Positions 11,923 through 19,292 of a DNA stretch of 25,041 bases are shown here, in pieces. This DNA comes from a virus. Under the pieces are notes generated by a model. The model was not told where the DNA came from. It did not search any database and saw nothing but the letters and a program-made list of their open reading frames with translations. The stretch covers positions 1 through 25,041 of IMG/VR virus record IMGVR_UViG_3300023184_000488; one strand, written 5' to 3'. A program made the position numbers and the translations under genes. Every line of letters begins with the position of its first letter. Position 1 is the stretch's first letter.

Positions 11923-12128
11923 TTTTTACTTTTTATAATCTTCGTTTTAACGAAGTTATATATTTGTAATGACAACCATATTATGGACAAGATATTAACG
12001 ATAAGTTGAGTATAAGGACTAACCTTTACGACTTCCATAAAGGATAGCCACGATATAGCTGTAGAAGCTAAACCAACTGAAGAAATTTCAGTAGAATCTG
12101 TGATACTATGCATTAGGCTTTTTTTCAA
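11919..12128 (-). CDS. Putative holin (69 aa, two membrane segments)
   Basis: A small membrane protein immediately upstream of the endolysin. Hydrophobic segments run about 17-33 (VGLASTAISWLSFMEVV) and 40-57 (TQLIVNILSIIWLSLQIY), with a strongly basic tail (KTKIIKSKK). Small size, two spans, charged C-terminus and a 4-nt overlap with the endolysin are the normal holin picture. The second candidate (12106-12321) is equally plausible, and the two may form a holin/antiholin pair. The coding DNA for the tail also forms an inverted repeat. Confidence 0.65.
   Translation of the reverse strand: MKKSLMHSITDSTEISSVGLASTAISWLSFMEVVKVSPYTQLIVNILSIIWLSLQIYNFVKTKIIKSKK
11934..11960 (-). other. Hairpin upstream of the endolysin start
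   Basis: CTTCGTT (11940-11946) and AACGAAG (11949-11955) are perfectly complementary and extended by TATAA/TTATA (11934-11938, 11956-11960) around one bulged T. It lies within the last codons of the holin-like gene and just before the endolysin ATG at 11922. No U tract follows, so it is not a terminator. It could slow endolysin translation or mark an RNA cleavage site. Confidence 0.45.
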
Positions 12129-12321
12129 AGATTTGATTAATTGTTGTTAATCCTAAGGCTATACCTGAGAATGTAAGAAGGCCATTAAATGACCATTCTT
12201 TAATATCATATTTAATAGATAAGTAAGCTAGAACTACACCATTTACTAAAGCGAATATCCCTGCCACTCTTTTAGAGGATACCTCTTTGTCTTCTGAAAC
12301 CATCTTTCTAAAGAAATTCAT
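12106..12321 (-). CDS. Small membrane protein, holin/antiholin candidate (71 aa)
   Basis: A 71-residue protein with a charged N-terminus (MNFFRKMVSEDKEVSSKR), then two hydrophobic segments, VAGIFALVNGVVLAYLSI (19-36) and NGLLTFSGIALGLTTI (46-61), and a Lys end. The 'SSKRVAGIFALVNG' beginning is familiar from lysis cassettes of Bacteroidetes phages. It overlaps the next small membrane gene by 23 nt and shares a base with the stop of the gene upstream, so the three lysis genes are coupled. Confidence 0.6.
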   Translation of the reverse strand: MNFFRKMVSEDKEVSSKRVAGIFALVNGVVLAYLSIKYDIKEWSFNGLLTFSGIALGLTTINQIFEKKPNA

Positions 12322-12920
12322 TATTTACCTATTTTAAAGTAGATACTACCTGAGTATCCAATATTATAATTTTTGTTAATATCTACGCTAAAGCCTATTA
12401 GAGCCTTATTTTTGACACCTAGCATCAAGGAAGGACTTAGTACTTCCAAGCCATTAAGTGGGCTGTATGAGCCTCTAATGCCCCAATAAAGGGTATTAGT
12501 CGGTTTACTAGCGTAGAACTCTCTTAAAATGATGGTCTTTTCGGTTAAATTGGCTTTGAAACCCCTTGAAATAATCCTATTTTGGCTGATAGTATCATTC
12601 ACTACAAAGATATTAGAATCTTTTTTAATAGTATCAGAAAAGACTTTAATACGCATATAATCGTTTAGTACGTATAAAGTATCGTGTACAGGTATCTGTA
12701 CAGAGTCAATGATATAGAATGGTATATCATTCCCCTTCTTGTACGTATTAACGTACAATGTTTTGTACGTAGTATCGTGTATCTCTACTATCTTTTTGTA
12801 CTGAGAAGTGTCAAATTGCTTACCAATTCTAGGTAAGTAGGTAGGTTTTAGTAAAAAATATAGCCATAACACAAGGAGTATTACGGCTATAAACAAGATG
12901 TTGTCTTTAAGGAATTTCAT
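12321..12920 (-). CDS. Spanin-like/inner-membrane anchored periplasmic protein (199 aa)
   Basis: An N-terminal membrane anchor (ILFIAVILLVLWLYFLL, 8-24) follows a short cytoplasmic MKFLKDN. A periplasmic part rich in 'HDTxY' and 'DT' repeats (EIHDTTYKTLYV, PVHDTLYVLND, VVNDTISQN) follows, then a C-terminal beta-rich stretch (YWGIRGSYSPLNG...GYSGSIYFKIGK). The position in the lysis cassette and the topology fit an inner-membrane spanin or a related envelope-spanning protein. The C-terminus looks like outer-membrane beta-strands, which is unusual for a spanin. The family is not certain. The DNA of the HDTxY repeats contains several GTACGT words. Confidence 0.5.
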   Translation of the reverse strand: MKFLKDNILFIAVILLVLWLYFLLKPTYLPRIGKQFDTSQYKKIVEIHDTTYKTLYVNTYKKGNDIPFYIIDSVQIPVHDTLYVLNDYMRIKVFSDTIKKDSNIFVVNDTISQNRIISRGFKANLTEKTIILREFYASKPTNTLYWGIRGSYSPLNGLEVLSPSLMLGVKNKALIGFSVDINKNYNIGYSGSIYFKIGK

Positions 12921-13072
12921 TATCCTTCCACAACTTCTGCTTCAGGAACTTGTGGATTCTGCTCCTGGTTTAATTTTCCTAATAATTGTAGGATTGGGTT
13001 CGCATACTTAAATGGAACATCCAATAGATAAGCTTCAAGAGCTTTTACGTTTTCTTCAGATAGATTTATCAT
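12920..13072 (-). CDS. 50-residue protein between fibre and lysis genes
   Basis: The - strand frame from the ATG at 13072 reads MINLSEENVKALEAYLLDVP, then FKYANPILQLLGKLNQEQNP, and an acidic end EAEVVEG. It starts behind TATATTTGTAAAAAATAACTACT and its stop overlaps the following ATG (TAATG). The sequence is helical and has no membrane segment. Similar short 'LS.e....L...L...PFKYANPIL..L' genes accompany tail or lysis genes in phages of this group. Function unknown. Confidence 0.65.
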   Translation of the reverse strand: MINLSEENVKALEAYLLDVPFKYANPILQLLGKLNQEQNPQVPEAEVVEG

Positions 13073-13087
13073 AGTAGTTATTTTTTA

Positions 13088-13095
13088 CAAATATA
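13088..13095 (-). promoter_or_regulatory. Promoter-like box (TATATTTG) before the 50-residue gene
   Basis: On the - strand TATATTTG followed by TAAAAAA precedes the 13072 start by 15 nt and separates the fibre genes from the lysis genes. It is one of four TAnnTTTGTAAAAA copies before late genes (with 16403, 22740 and 24089). No -33 element was recognised. Confidence 0.4.
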
Positions 13096-13097
13096 AC

Positions 13098-13412
13098 TTA
13101 AAATGGATTAGGTAAGACTACTGTCTTAGGGTTAATTATATTATCTAATTGAATAGCTAGTTCAGCATCTAAAGCTACTACATCTGTTCCTGCGTTTAAC
13201 CAACCCTCTACAATCTCTTGAGTAAGGTCAGCATAAGGGATAAAGCCTTCTGTTGGTGGAGTTAAGCCTACGCATACAGGAATCTGTGTTGAAGTTGTTT
13301 CATCACTAATTTCTCTGTAAGCATTTACTGTTACTACTACATCTGATAAACCATCTATACTTTTAGCAGTTACCATTGAATCTTGTGGGATTGCCCATTG
13401 AAATGTTGACAT
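13098..13412 (-). CDS. Tail-fibre-associated small protein (104 aa)
   Basis: A 104-residue protein of a type often found directly after phage tail fibres: MSTFQWAIPQDSMV at the start, a strand-rich middle (VVVTVNAYREIS), then the 'GFIPYADLTQEIVEGWLN' motif and a helix with AELAIQLDNIINPKTV ending in a Pro-rich tail. The motif 'G(F/I)xPYxdLTxexVxxW' is characteristic of this group. Its role is not established; it may be a fibre assembly or capping protein. It starts 9 nt after the fibre stop. Confidence 0.65.
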   Translation of the reverse strand: MSTFQWAIPQDSMVTAKSIDGLSDVVVTVNAYREISDETTSTQIPVCVGLTPPTEGFIPYADLTQEIVEGWLNAGTDVVALDAELAIQLDNIINPKTVVLPNPF

Positions 13413-13421
13413 ATTATTATT

Positions 13422-16016
13422 TTATACTGAAGTTATTGTTTGCCAAGCTGCACCTGTGTAAACACATAGTTTAGCTAATGTTGAATCAAATACTATTAAC
13501 CCTGTAGCAGGAGTAGCTATTGCATTCTTTTGTGTTGTAGTCATTACAGGGGGTAAGAAACCTTGAGTTGTAGAACTGACATTTAATTTGGCACTTGCTA
13601 CTAATGTTGTAGTTCCTATTGCAACTTGTCCTGCCATATAATTAGCAGCAGTTCCATTTGCATAGAAATTCCATCTGTTAGTACCACTTGCTATGTTACC
13701 ATAGAAGCCATAATTGTTAGTAGCACCTGTTAATGTAGAATCTATATAATAGCCATATTGATTAGTTACTGTTGAACCTGCGCCAAATGCACTTTGTCCT
13801 GCTATAAAATGATAATAACTTCCTAAAGTAAAAGAAGCAGCAGCAGTTTGTGCAGTATTAGAAACACCAAAAGCTGCTGATGTAACATCTGATTGTACAA
13901 TACCTGTGTTTCTTATTGCATAAGAAGAAGTAGAACCTGTGATATTATTAGCTAATCTTAAAATATATCCTGTTAAACTTGTACTACCTATACCCAACGA
14001 ACCTGCCATATAGTTATTGGCAGTACCGTTCATATATAGATTCCATCTGTTTGTGCCACTTGGTATGTTTCCGTAGAATCCGTAGTTGTTAGTTGCTCCA
14101 ATCATATTAGATTCTGCAACAAAGCCATATTGAGTTGTTAATGAACTTCCTGCACCTATTACACCTTGATAGGCATCAAAATGTGTTAATATACCTAAAG
14201 TAAATGCAGAATTTAATGTTGCTATTAGAGTTCTATAACCAACAAAGGCACTTGTAACATCTGACTGAACTGTTCCTTCCATACTAATACCATAAGCAAC
14301 TGTCGCCCCAGTAGGATTTTTATTTACTCTTAAAGAATATCCTGTTAAAGTTGATGTACTAATACCTAAAGCACCACTTGAAATTGTAGTATTAGAACCT
14401 AAAGTAATCAAAGTTCCACTATCAGTAATATTAGAATTTCCTATTGAAGAAGTACCACTAAATTTAGGAACATAGTTGATTGTACCTGTACCACCTATAG
14501 AACCTGATCCTGTACCTGTTGCAGTTAATACTCCTCCAACTAAAGATAAGCCAGTTCCAATTGTTGCAGAAACTGTATTGCCACTACCATCTGTTACTAC
14601 AGCCTTACTATTACCTAAACCTGATTGATTTACACTTGCAGGTAAATATAAAGTACCGCTTGATTCATATAAAGAACCATTACCAATTTGATTTGTTCCT
14701 GTGTAAATAGGATAATATCCTAAAGTTTGTGTACCTAATTGCTTTATACCATTTTTAAAGTCAACATAATCAGATGCAGTAATATAACCATCTGTTAAAC
14801 TACTTGCAGCAGTAATACCAACTGTAACATTACTTGATAAATCTCCACCACCTGTTAAAGGCGATGTAGCTGTAATTTGTCTTGATGAATTTACTTTATT
14901 GTTAAATGTATTCCAATCTGTAGCACTTAAATATCCATCTGTAGATGTATCAGCTTGAGTAATTGATAAAGTCCTATTAGCACTTAAATTTCCACCACCT
15001 TGCAATGGAGTAGTAGTCGCTACCGTTGTAGTAGGAGCAACTTTGCTATTAAAAGTATTCCAATCAGTAGTCGTTAAATAACCTGGTACGCTACCATTAG
15101 CAGCAGCCATACTAAATTGACCATTAGTATTATTATAAGAAACAGGAGCAATTCCACTTAAGCTTGTTAAACCAATTGGTGTAACACCTAATACAGAATT
15201 TATTGATTTATTCTCCCATAATTGAGTAGAAGTATTAAAAAATATACTATCATTATTTGATGGAGTCTGAGCTGATACATTATGAATTTCATCTAATTCA
15301 TACCCATTTTGTACCTTAACCTCGATTGATCCTTGGGTCGGATGAGACCTAACTACTACACCTACATACACTAAATGTGCAGGTGCATATTGTTTAGTTG
15401 TAGTATAAGTACCTGCTATAGTAGAACTAAGGTATAATTGAGCACCTTCAGTAATAGCACTTGTATCTAGATTTTCTATCTTTCCTGCTATAACTACATA
15501 ACCTGAAGCATTGTTTGCAATGTCAGTTTGTAAAAAACCAAGAGTTTGAGCAGAAGTAGCATCGCTTGTAGCAAGTGATTTAGCTATTGTTGGCAAGTTG
15601 CCTTGAGCACCATTGATATAAACAATAGTACCTTTTGTCATTAAAGCACCACTTCTATTGGTTACTTGAGTTACAAGTCTTTTAGCTTCATCAAGAGTAG
15701 TAGGGAAAGTTAATAAAGAACCATCACCTGCTACATACTGAGCAGAAGTACCAGCAAAACCAATATTAATATTACCACTTGTTGTAACAGGACTTCCTGT
15801 GATATTCAAAGCAGCACTAGATTCAGTAATCCCCACACTTGTAACAGTTCCAGTTCCATTGTTAGCCCAAGTTGTAGCATAGTTAGTACTACTTGTTTTA
15901 GTCAAAACTTGACCAGTAGTTCCACCTACTGGAACACCTTGACCAGCAGGGCCAGTAGGCCCAACCTCACTTACGGTTATCGTTACATTATCCTCAACAA
16001 CGGTTAAATTTATCAT
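13422..16016 (-). CDS. Tail fibre / receptor-binding protein with internal repeats
   Basis: An 864-residue fibre. The N-terminus has a short collagen-like GPTGPAGQG (19-27), followed by GTVTSVG repeats and a globular beta domain (about 110-248, 'RLVTQVTNRSGALMTKGTIVYINGA...' to 'VKVQNGYELDEIHNV') common in fibres of Bacteroidetes phages. Three 49-residue repeats contain the xTDWNTFNxKV motif or a diverged form (316, 365, 414). Two tandem repeats of about 124 residues (549-673 and 674-798) each end in GTNRWNxYxNGTAxNYMAG. The C-terminus (GFLPPVMTTTQKNAIATPATGL) is the usual fibre end. No S74 chaperone is seen. It is the most likely host-recognition protein. Confidence 0.85.
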   Translation of the reverse strand: MINLTVVEDNVTITVSEVGPTGPAGQGVPVGGTTGQVLTKTSSTNYATTWANNGTGTVTSVGITESSAALNITGSPVTTSGNINIGFAGTSAQYVAGDGSLLTFPTTLDEAKRLVTQVTNRSGALMTKGTIVYINGAQGNLPTIAKSLATSDATSAQTLGFLQTDIANNASGYVVIAGKIENLDTSAITEGAQLYLSSTIAGTYTTTKQYAPAHLVYVGVVVRSHPTQGSIEVKVQNGYELDEIHNVSAQTPSNNDSIFFNTSTQLWENKSINSVLGVTPIGLTSLSGIAPVSYNNTNGQFSMAAANGSVPGYLTTTDWNTFNSKVAPTTTVATTTPLQGGGNLSANRTLSITQADTSTDGYLSATDWNTFNNKVNSSRQITATSPLTGGGDLSSNVTVGITAASSLTDGYITASDYVDFKNGIKQLGTQTLGYYPIYTGTNQIGNGSLYESSGTLYLPASVNQSGLGNSKAVVTDGSGNTVSATIGTGLSLVGGVLTATGTGSGSIGGTGTINYVPKFSGTSSIGNSNITDSGTLITLGSNTTISSGALGISTSTLTGYSLRVNKNPTGATVAYGISMEGTVQSDVTSAFVGYRTLIATLNSAFTLGILTHFDAYQGVIGAGSSLTTQYGFVAESNMIGATNNYGFYGNIPSGTNRWNLYMNGTANNYMAGSLGIGSTSLTGYILRLANNITGSTSSYAIRNTGIVQSDVTSAAFGVSNTAQTAAASFTLGSYYHFIAGQSAFGAGSTVTNQYGYYIDSTLTGATNNYGFYGNIASGTNRWNFYANGTAANYMAGQVAIGTTTLVASAKLNVSSTTQGFLPPVMTTTQKNAIATPATGLIVFDSTLAKLCVYTGAAWQTITSV
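13623..14372 (-). repeat. Two tandem ~372-bp repeats in the fibre gene
   Basis: Residues 549-673 and 674-798 of the fibre align throughout: SLTGY/TLTGY, VQSDVTSA, ATNNYGFYGN, SGTNRWN and NYMAG occur in the same order 124 residues apart. The DNA has diverged at many codons, so this is an old duplication, but enough identity remains for recombination to change the copy number and fibre length. Confidence 0.8.
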
Positions 16017-16021
16017 TCTAG

Positions 16022-16387
16022 TTAGTTTATTTTAGTTACATCTTCGTAAATTATGAATATGCCCCAAATATAAGTTTTCTCAGTACCATCAGAGAACTGA
16101 ATAGCCATATCGTAAACATACGAACCAGCATCTATATCTACATTGTAAGCTACAGTTATTATGTTACTACTTGCTCCAGAGATTGTTATACCATTCCCTA
16201 TAGTTAAAGTAGCCAAAGCATCTGATGAATTAGCCTTTTTTCTAATCTGAATTTCCACAGTTGCCCCTGTTAAGTTAATTGGGGTAGCCTCATTTAATAA
16301 TGTGAAAGTATTATTCCAAGTGTCGTTCTTCCACATTTGGATATTATATTGGGCAGGTTTAAAATCAGCATTTGCGTAAGAAGCCAT
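16022..16387 (-). CDS. Ig-like/BppU-N-like tail or baseplate protein (121 aa)
   Basis: A beta-sandwich style protein: WKNDTWNNTFTLLNEATPINLTGATVEIQIRKK, then ITVAYNVDIDAGSYVYDMAIQFSDGTEKTYIWGIFIIYEDVTK. The 'DTWxxTF.l......iNLTGATv..qiR' and 'G.Y.YDm.i...DG...t...G.f.i..DVT' pattern is the N-terminal BppU-like fold used in fibre attachment. It lies 5 nt before the fibre gene and probably links the fibre to the tail tip. It starts behind a TAAATTTGTAAAAA box. Confidence 0.65.
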   Translation of the reverse strand: MASYANADFKPAQYNIQMWKNDTWNNTFTLLNEATPINLTGATVEIQIRKKANSSDALATLTIGNGITISGASSNIITVAYNVDIDAGSYVYDMAIQFSDGTEKTYIWGIFIIYEDVTKIN

Positions 16388-16402
16388 TATTTATAATTTT
16401 TA

Positions 16403-16410
16403 CAAATTTA
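16403..16410 (-). promoter_or_regulatory. Promoter-like box (TAAATTTG) before the tail-tip/fibre genes
   Basis: On the - strand TAAATTTGTAAAAA lies 15 nt before the ATG at 16387, in a 77-nt gap, one of the longest in the late arm. A hairpin (16434-16463) lies just upstream after the previous stop. Together these suggest a boundary between two late transcription units. No -33 element was identified. Confidence 0.45.
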
Positions 16411-16433
16411 ATCAATTATTAAATAAGTCTATA

Positions 16434-16463
16434 TAATCCTTGCTATTGTTGATATAAGGATTA
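16434..16463 (-). other. Hairpin between the tail-tube-like and BppU-like genes
   Basis: TAATCCTT (16434-16441) and AAGGATTA (16456-16463) form an 8-bp stem with a 14-nt loop, beginning immediately after the stop codon at 16465. On the - strand it is followed by ATAGACTTATTTAAT, a poor T tract, so it may be a weak terminator or an RNA 3'-end stabiliser. Confidence 0.4.
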
Positions 16464-16464
16464 A

Positions 16465-17367
16465 TTATGTTATAGAATATGGGCCTGTCCCTTGTAATGA
16501 TAAAGAATAAGTAGAAACCCCCTCTACAGGAGCACTTAAGCTAATTGATGTAATATTAGTCGTTCCACTTACTATTGAATAACCATAGGTATCACTAGCA
16601 TCTGCATTGTCATTGTCTATGGAAAATCTAACATCTATAGAAGCTCTATCTAATTGTTTCTGCATTAAAGCAAGATAAGAATAGCCACTTATGGCTATAA
16701 ACCCATCACAACTGACAGTCCAAGTTGTGACATCATTTTTATACTCTCTAAACCAAGCTGATGTCTGTGAGGTTACTTCTACTTGTTCAGTAGATGATTC
16801 AAATGTACAGCTTGTAGAAGCTCCCATTGGGGTTCCTAGTGGTATAGTTGTAGTTACTTTAGCTAAATTAGTGCCTTGAGTATAAAGAGTAATTTGATTG
16901 GTTGTTGTACCTGCATAATTAACCTTAATTAGAAGCCTATCTGTGGCACTTATAGTTGTTTGAGTAACTGTCATTGCCGTAGAATATAAGGTCGTAGATG
17001 TGGCTGTTAAGGTCGTTGCTGACGATGTAAACAACAAAGTAGCGACACTACCATTATATTTATATAATTGATACTGAACCTGAGCACCTGCAAAGGCAGT
17101 TAGAATAGAATAATAAGCACTAAAAGTCCAAGTTCCTGCTGGTATCGTAGTTACACCAGGATCTAAAGCATCCGTAATAAACGAAGCTATTGTTCCTGCT
17201 CCTGTTTTAGTAAATGTAACCGATGTTCCACCTACTTGACTTCTGCTTAATTCTTTACATACAATACTATCAAAAGTACCTTGTGCAGTACCTCCATTAA
17301 AGTAGTAGATAGCGTTGCTATCATATTCATATAAAACTATATTCGTTCCGTTTATTGCGTTTGGCAT
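16465..17367 (-). CDS. Tail-tube-like protein with inserted beta-sandwich domain (tail tip)
   Basis: A 300-residue protein whose two ends match this phage's own major tail protein (22283-21828). The N-terminal INGTNIVLYEYDSNAI parallels FNGTSLVVLIGTEVI. The C-terminal part from about residue 180 (STSCTFESSTEQVEVTSQTS...WTVSCDGF...IDVRFSI...SISLSAPVEGVSTYSLSLQGTG) parallels TSCSLSLAVDTPDSSTKQS...WSLTTDGL...VTVKFTT...SVDLTADMENPVTYSVSFVGTG. Residues about 20-178 form an inserted beta-rich domain (IPAGTWTFSAYYS, ATDRLLIKVNYAG, ITLYTQGTNLAKVTTT) like those in receptor-binding or fibre proteins. It probably caps or decorates the distal end of the tube. Confidence 0.65.
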   Translation of the reverse strand: MPNAINGTNIVLYEYDSNAIYYFNGGTAQGTFDSIVCKELSRSQVGGTSVTFTKTGAGTIASFITDALDPGVTTIPAGTWTFSAYYSILTAFAGAQVQYQLYKYNGSVATLLFTSSATTLTATSTTLYSTAMTVTQTTISATDRLLIKVNYAGTTTNQITLYTQGTNLAKVTTTIPLGTPMGASTSCTFESSTEQVEVTSQTSAWFREYKNDVTTWTVSCDGFIAISGYSYLALMQKQLDRASIDVRFSIDNDNADASDTYGYSIVSGTTNITSISLSAPVEGVSTYSLSLQGTGPYSIT

Positions 17368-17372
17368 ATTAT

Positions 17373-19292
17373 TTATATAAGTTCATTAAAAGATGTTTCA
17401 CTATCAATAGTTGCTGATATTGTTGTATTAGATATTTGTAATAAAGTAGCATTGCTTCTATCCTGAGCATAGTCTGTAGTAGAATTGCCTAACATATATG
17501 AATTACTTGCTATATTTATGCTACTAGGGTCTGTATCTGTAGCTTTAAATAGTTTAGAAGCGTTTAATACCCCATTTGATGTAGAAAAACTAGATAAATC
17601 ACAATCAAGATTTATTATATTTTTACCATATATGTTAGTATATTTTTGCATTAATAATTTTAATAAACTACCATAAGTAGTTGCCACACCATATTCGTAC
17701 CAACCTGTTGCAAGATTATTATTGCTTAACATAAGCATACCTTTTTCAATTGGGTAGTTATTATTAGCAGATAAAGCACCATAAGGTATATCAATAGTTT
17801 TTACATAGTCTAAGGTAGGATTTATATAACTATAATATTTAACACTTTTAACAGATGATGTAATTGCTAATTTTATATTGCTAATTTGAGCAAATCTTCC
17901 AGTTCCATTTTCTAATGAAAACTTAAACTTTAATTGACCTGCAATTGGAGTAACTAATGTTTTAAAGCTATAATCATTAATGGTATCTCCCCCTGCTGCT
18001 CCTGAATAAGCTGGTACAATCATAAATTGACTAGATGTTGTCCATATAGTACCATTCCAATAATATACACTTATCCCATCTGATAATGTTAAATAAACAA
18101 CACCTCTTGGAGATGAACTTAAATCTTGCCCTTGGAATATCCAAGATATTTCTAAAAGAGATGTAGCTGGTATTTTAATTAATGATGAAGGATGAGTTTC
18201 AATCCAAGCATTACTACCAGTACTATTATTAACATTTAATCTATATGAAGCAAAGCTTTCTGATGCATTATCTACTATTGTTACACTATTGCCAGTTCCA
18301 CCATTCCATTGTGCTAACCAGTTACTTGCTTGAGCAGAAACATAAGGCCTAAAATTTCCATTAGAGAAATAATTTGGAGTCATTTCTATTTGATAATTAT
18401 CTTCAATTCTATTAAAGCCTTTTTTAAGCAATTTTGTTTGAGAATTATCTATAAAATATAAGCCACTTGTATTGCCTGTATAAGCTTGAATAGTGCTTAA
18501 TGTGTTCAAGTTACTCCCACTTGCAGCAACTGTTCCTGTATAAGTATATTCTGTGTACCAATTGGTTGTATTAGCAAACTGATTAACTGCTACTATCCAC
18601 CATTTGCCACCAGCTTGAAATAATCTACAACCAAATGATTTAACAATATTAGATAATACAGTTAAACAACTTATATATGTTACTCCATTATCTATAAAGG
18701 TTCTATATGGTAAATATGTTTGGTTAAAAGGTTCACTATAAGAATTAGTTGCTCTATCTGTCATACCTGTAGCATAATAAGAACAAACTGTCATTATGTT
18801 AGGATTAGTAGGGAACCCATTACTATTTAGACATAATCTAATAAAATAAAGTAAGGTATTAATTGCATTAATATCAGTAGTATTTGCTATAGGCAAAGGT
18901 ATTTTATCTAGCATACCTAAACCATCAATAGCATTAAACGACATCATCTTACGACCTGTAGAATAGCTAATACTAACACCATCACTTAATACCCATCCAC
19001 ACCATTCTAAAGTAGCATCTAGGTAAAGTTTAGCAAAGTACTTTCTATCGTTTAATGTTGTTAAATCAGGTATGTTAGCTATATTATCAGTAACGTCTAT
19101 TGTTACTCCTAATTGACTGGCAAATATTGGTTCAAACGGATCATCTGAATTAGGTATGTACTGAAGGTTTAAATTCTTACCAGGGTATTCAATTACCGTT
19201 GGTGCAGAACCTAAGTCCTCTTGTAAATACAAGTAAGCAGTCTTATTAGCCCTTGTAGCAAACGTAAATTTATATTTGTTATAATATGCCAT
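17373..19292 (-). CDS. Tail-tip hub/distal tail protein (639 aa)
   Basis: The gene directly after the tape measure, where siphoviruses encode the distal tail and hub proteins. The N-terminal 130 residues are beta-rich (YKFTFATRANKTAYLYLQED..., EPIFASQLGVTIDV, LEWCGWVLSDGVSISY), as in distal tail (Dit-like) proteins of Bacteroidetes phages. A second beta-sandwich with a carbohydrate-binding flavour (YFSNGNFRPYVSAQASNWLA to about residue 480) lies in the middle. No peptidase or hydrolase motif is apparent. Its ATG overlaps the stop of the tape-measure gene. The role is by position and style, not by a named domain. Confidence 0.65.
   Translation of the reverse strand: MAYYNKYKFTFATRANKTAYLYLQEDLGSAPTVIEYPGKNLNLQYIPNSDDPFEPIFASQLGVTIDVTDNIANIPDLTTLNDRKYFAKLYLDATLEWCGWVLSDGVSISYSTGRKMMSFNAIDGLGMLDKIPLPIANTTDINAINTLLYFIRLCLNSNGFPTNPNIMTVCSYYATGMTDRATNSYSEPFNQTYLPYRTFIDNGVTYISCLTVLSNIVKSFGCRLFQAGGKWWIVAVNQFANTTNWYTEYTYTGTVAASGSNLNTLSTIQAYTGNTSGLYFIDNSQTKLLKKGFNRIEDNYQIEMTPNYFSNGNFRPYVSAQASNWLAQWNGGTGNSVTIVDNASESFASYRLNVNNSTGSNAWIETHPSSLIKIPATSLLEISWIFQGQDLSSSPRGVVYLTLSDGISVYYWNGTIWTTSSQFMIVPAYSGAAGGDTINDYSFKTLVTPIAGQLKFKFSLENGTGRFAQISNIKLAITSSVKSVKYYSYINPTLDYVKTIDIPYGALSANNNYPIEKGMLMLSNNNLATGWYEYGVATTYGSLLKLLMQKYTNIYGKNIINLDCDLSSFSTSNGVLNASKLFKATDTDPSSINIASNSYMLGNSTTDYAQDRSNATLLQISNTTISATIDSETSFNELI

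Noticed and set aside
11954-11964. TATATTTG promoter-like box on the + strand within the lysis genes
   Set aside because: It is antisense to the holin-like gene with no + strand gene downstream; probably a chance match.
12660-12790. Cluster of GTACGT/ACGTAC words as a protein-binding array
   Set aside because: The words coincide with repeated HDTxY-type codons in the spanin-like protein, which explains them without a DNA-level function.
15957-15989. Collagen-like stalk in the fibre
   Set aside because: Only one short GPTGPAGQG stretch is present, too little for a collagen-like triple-helix stalk.
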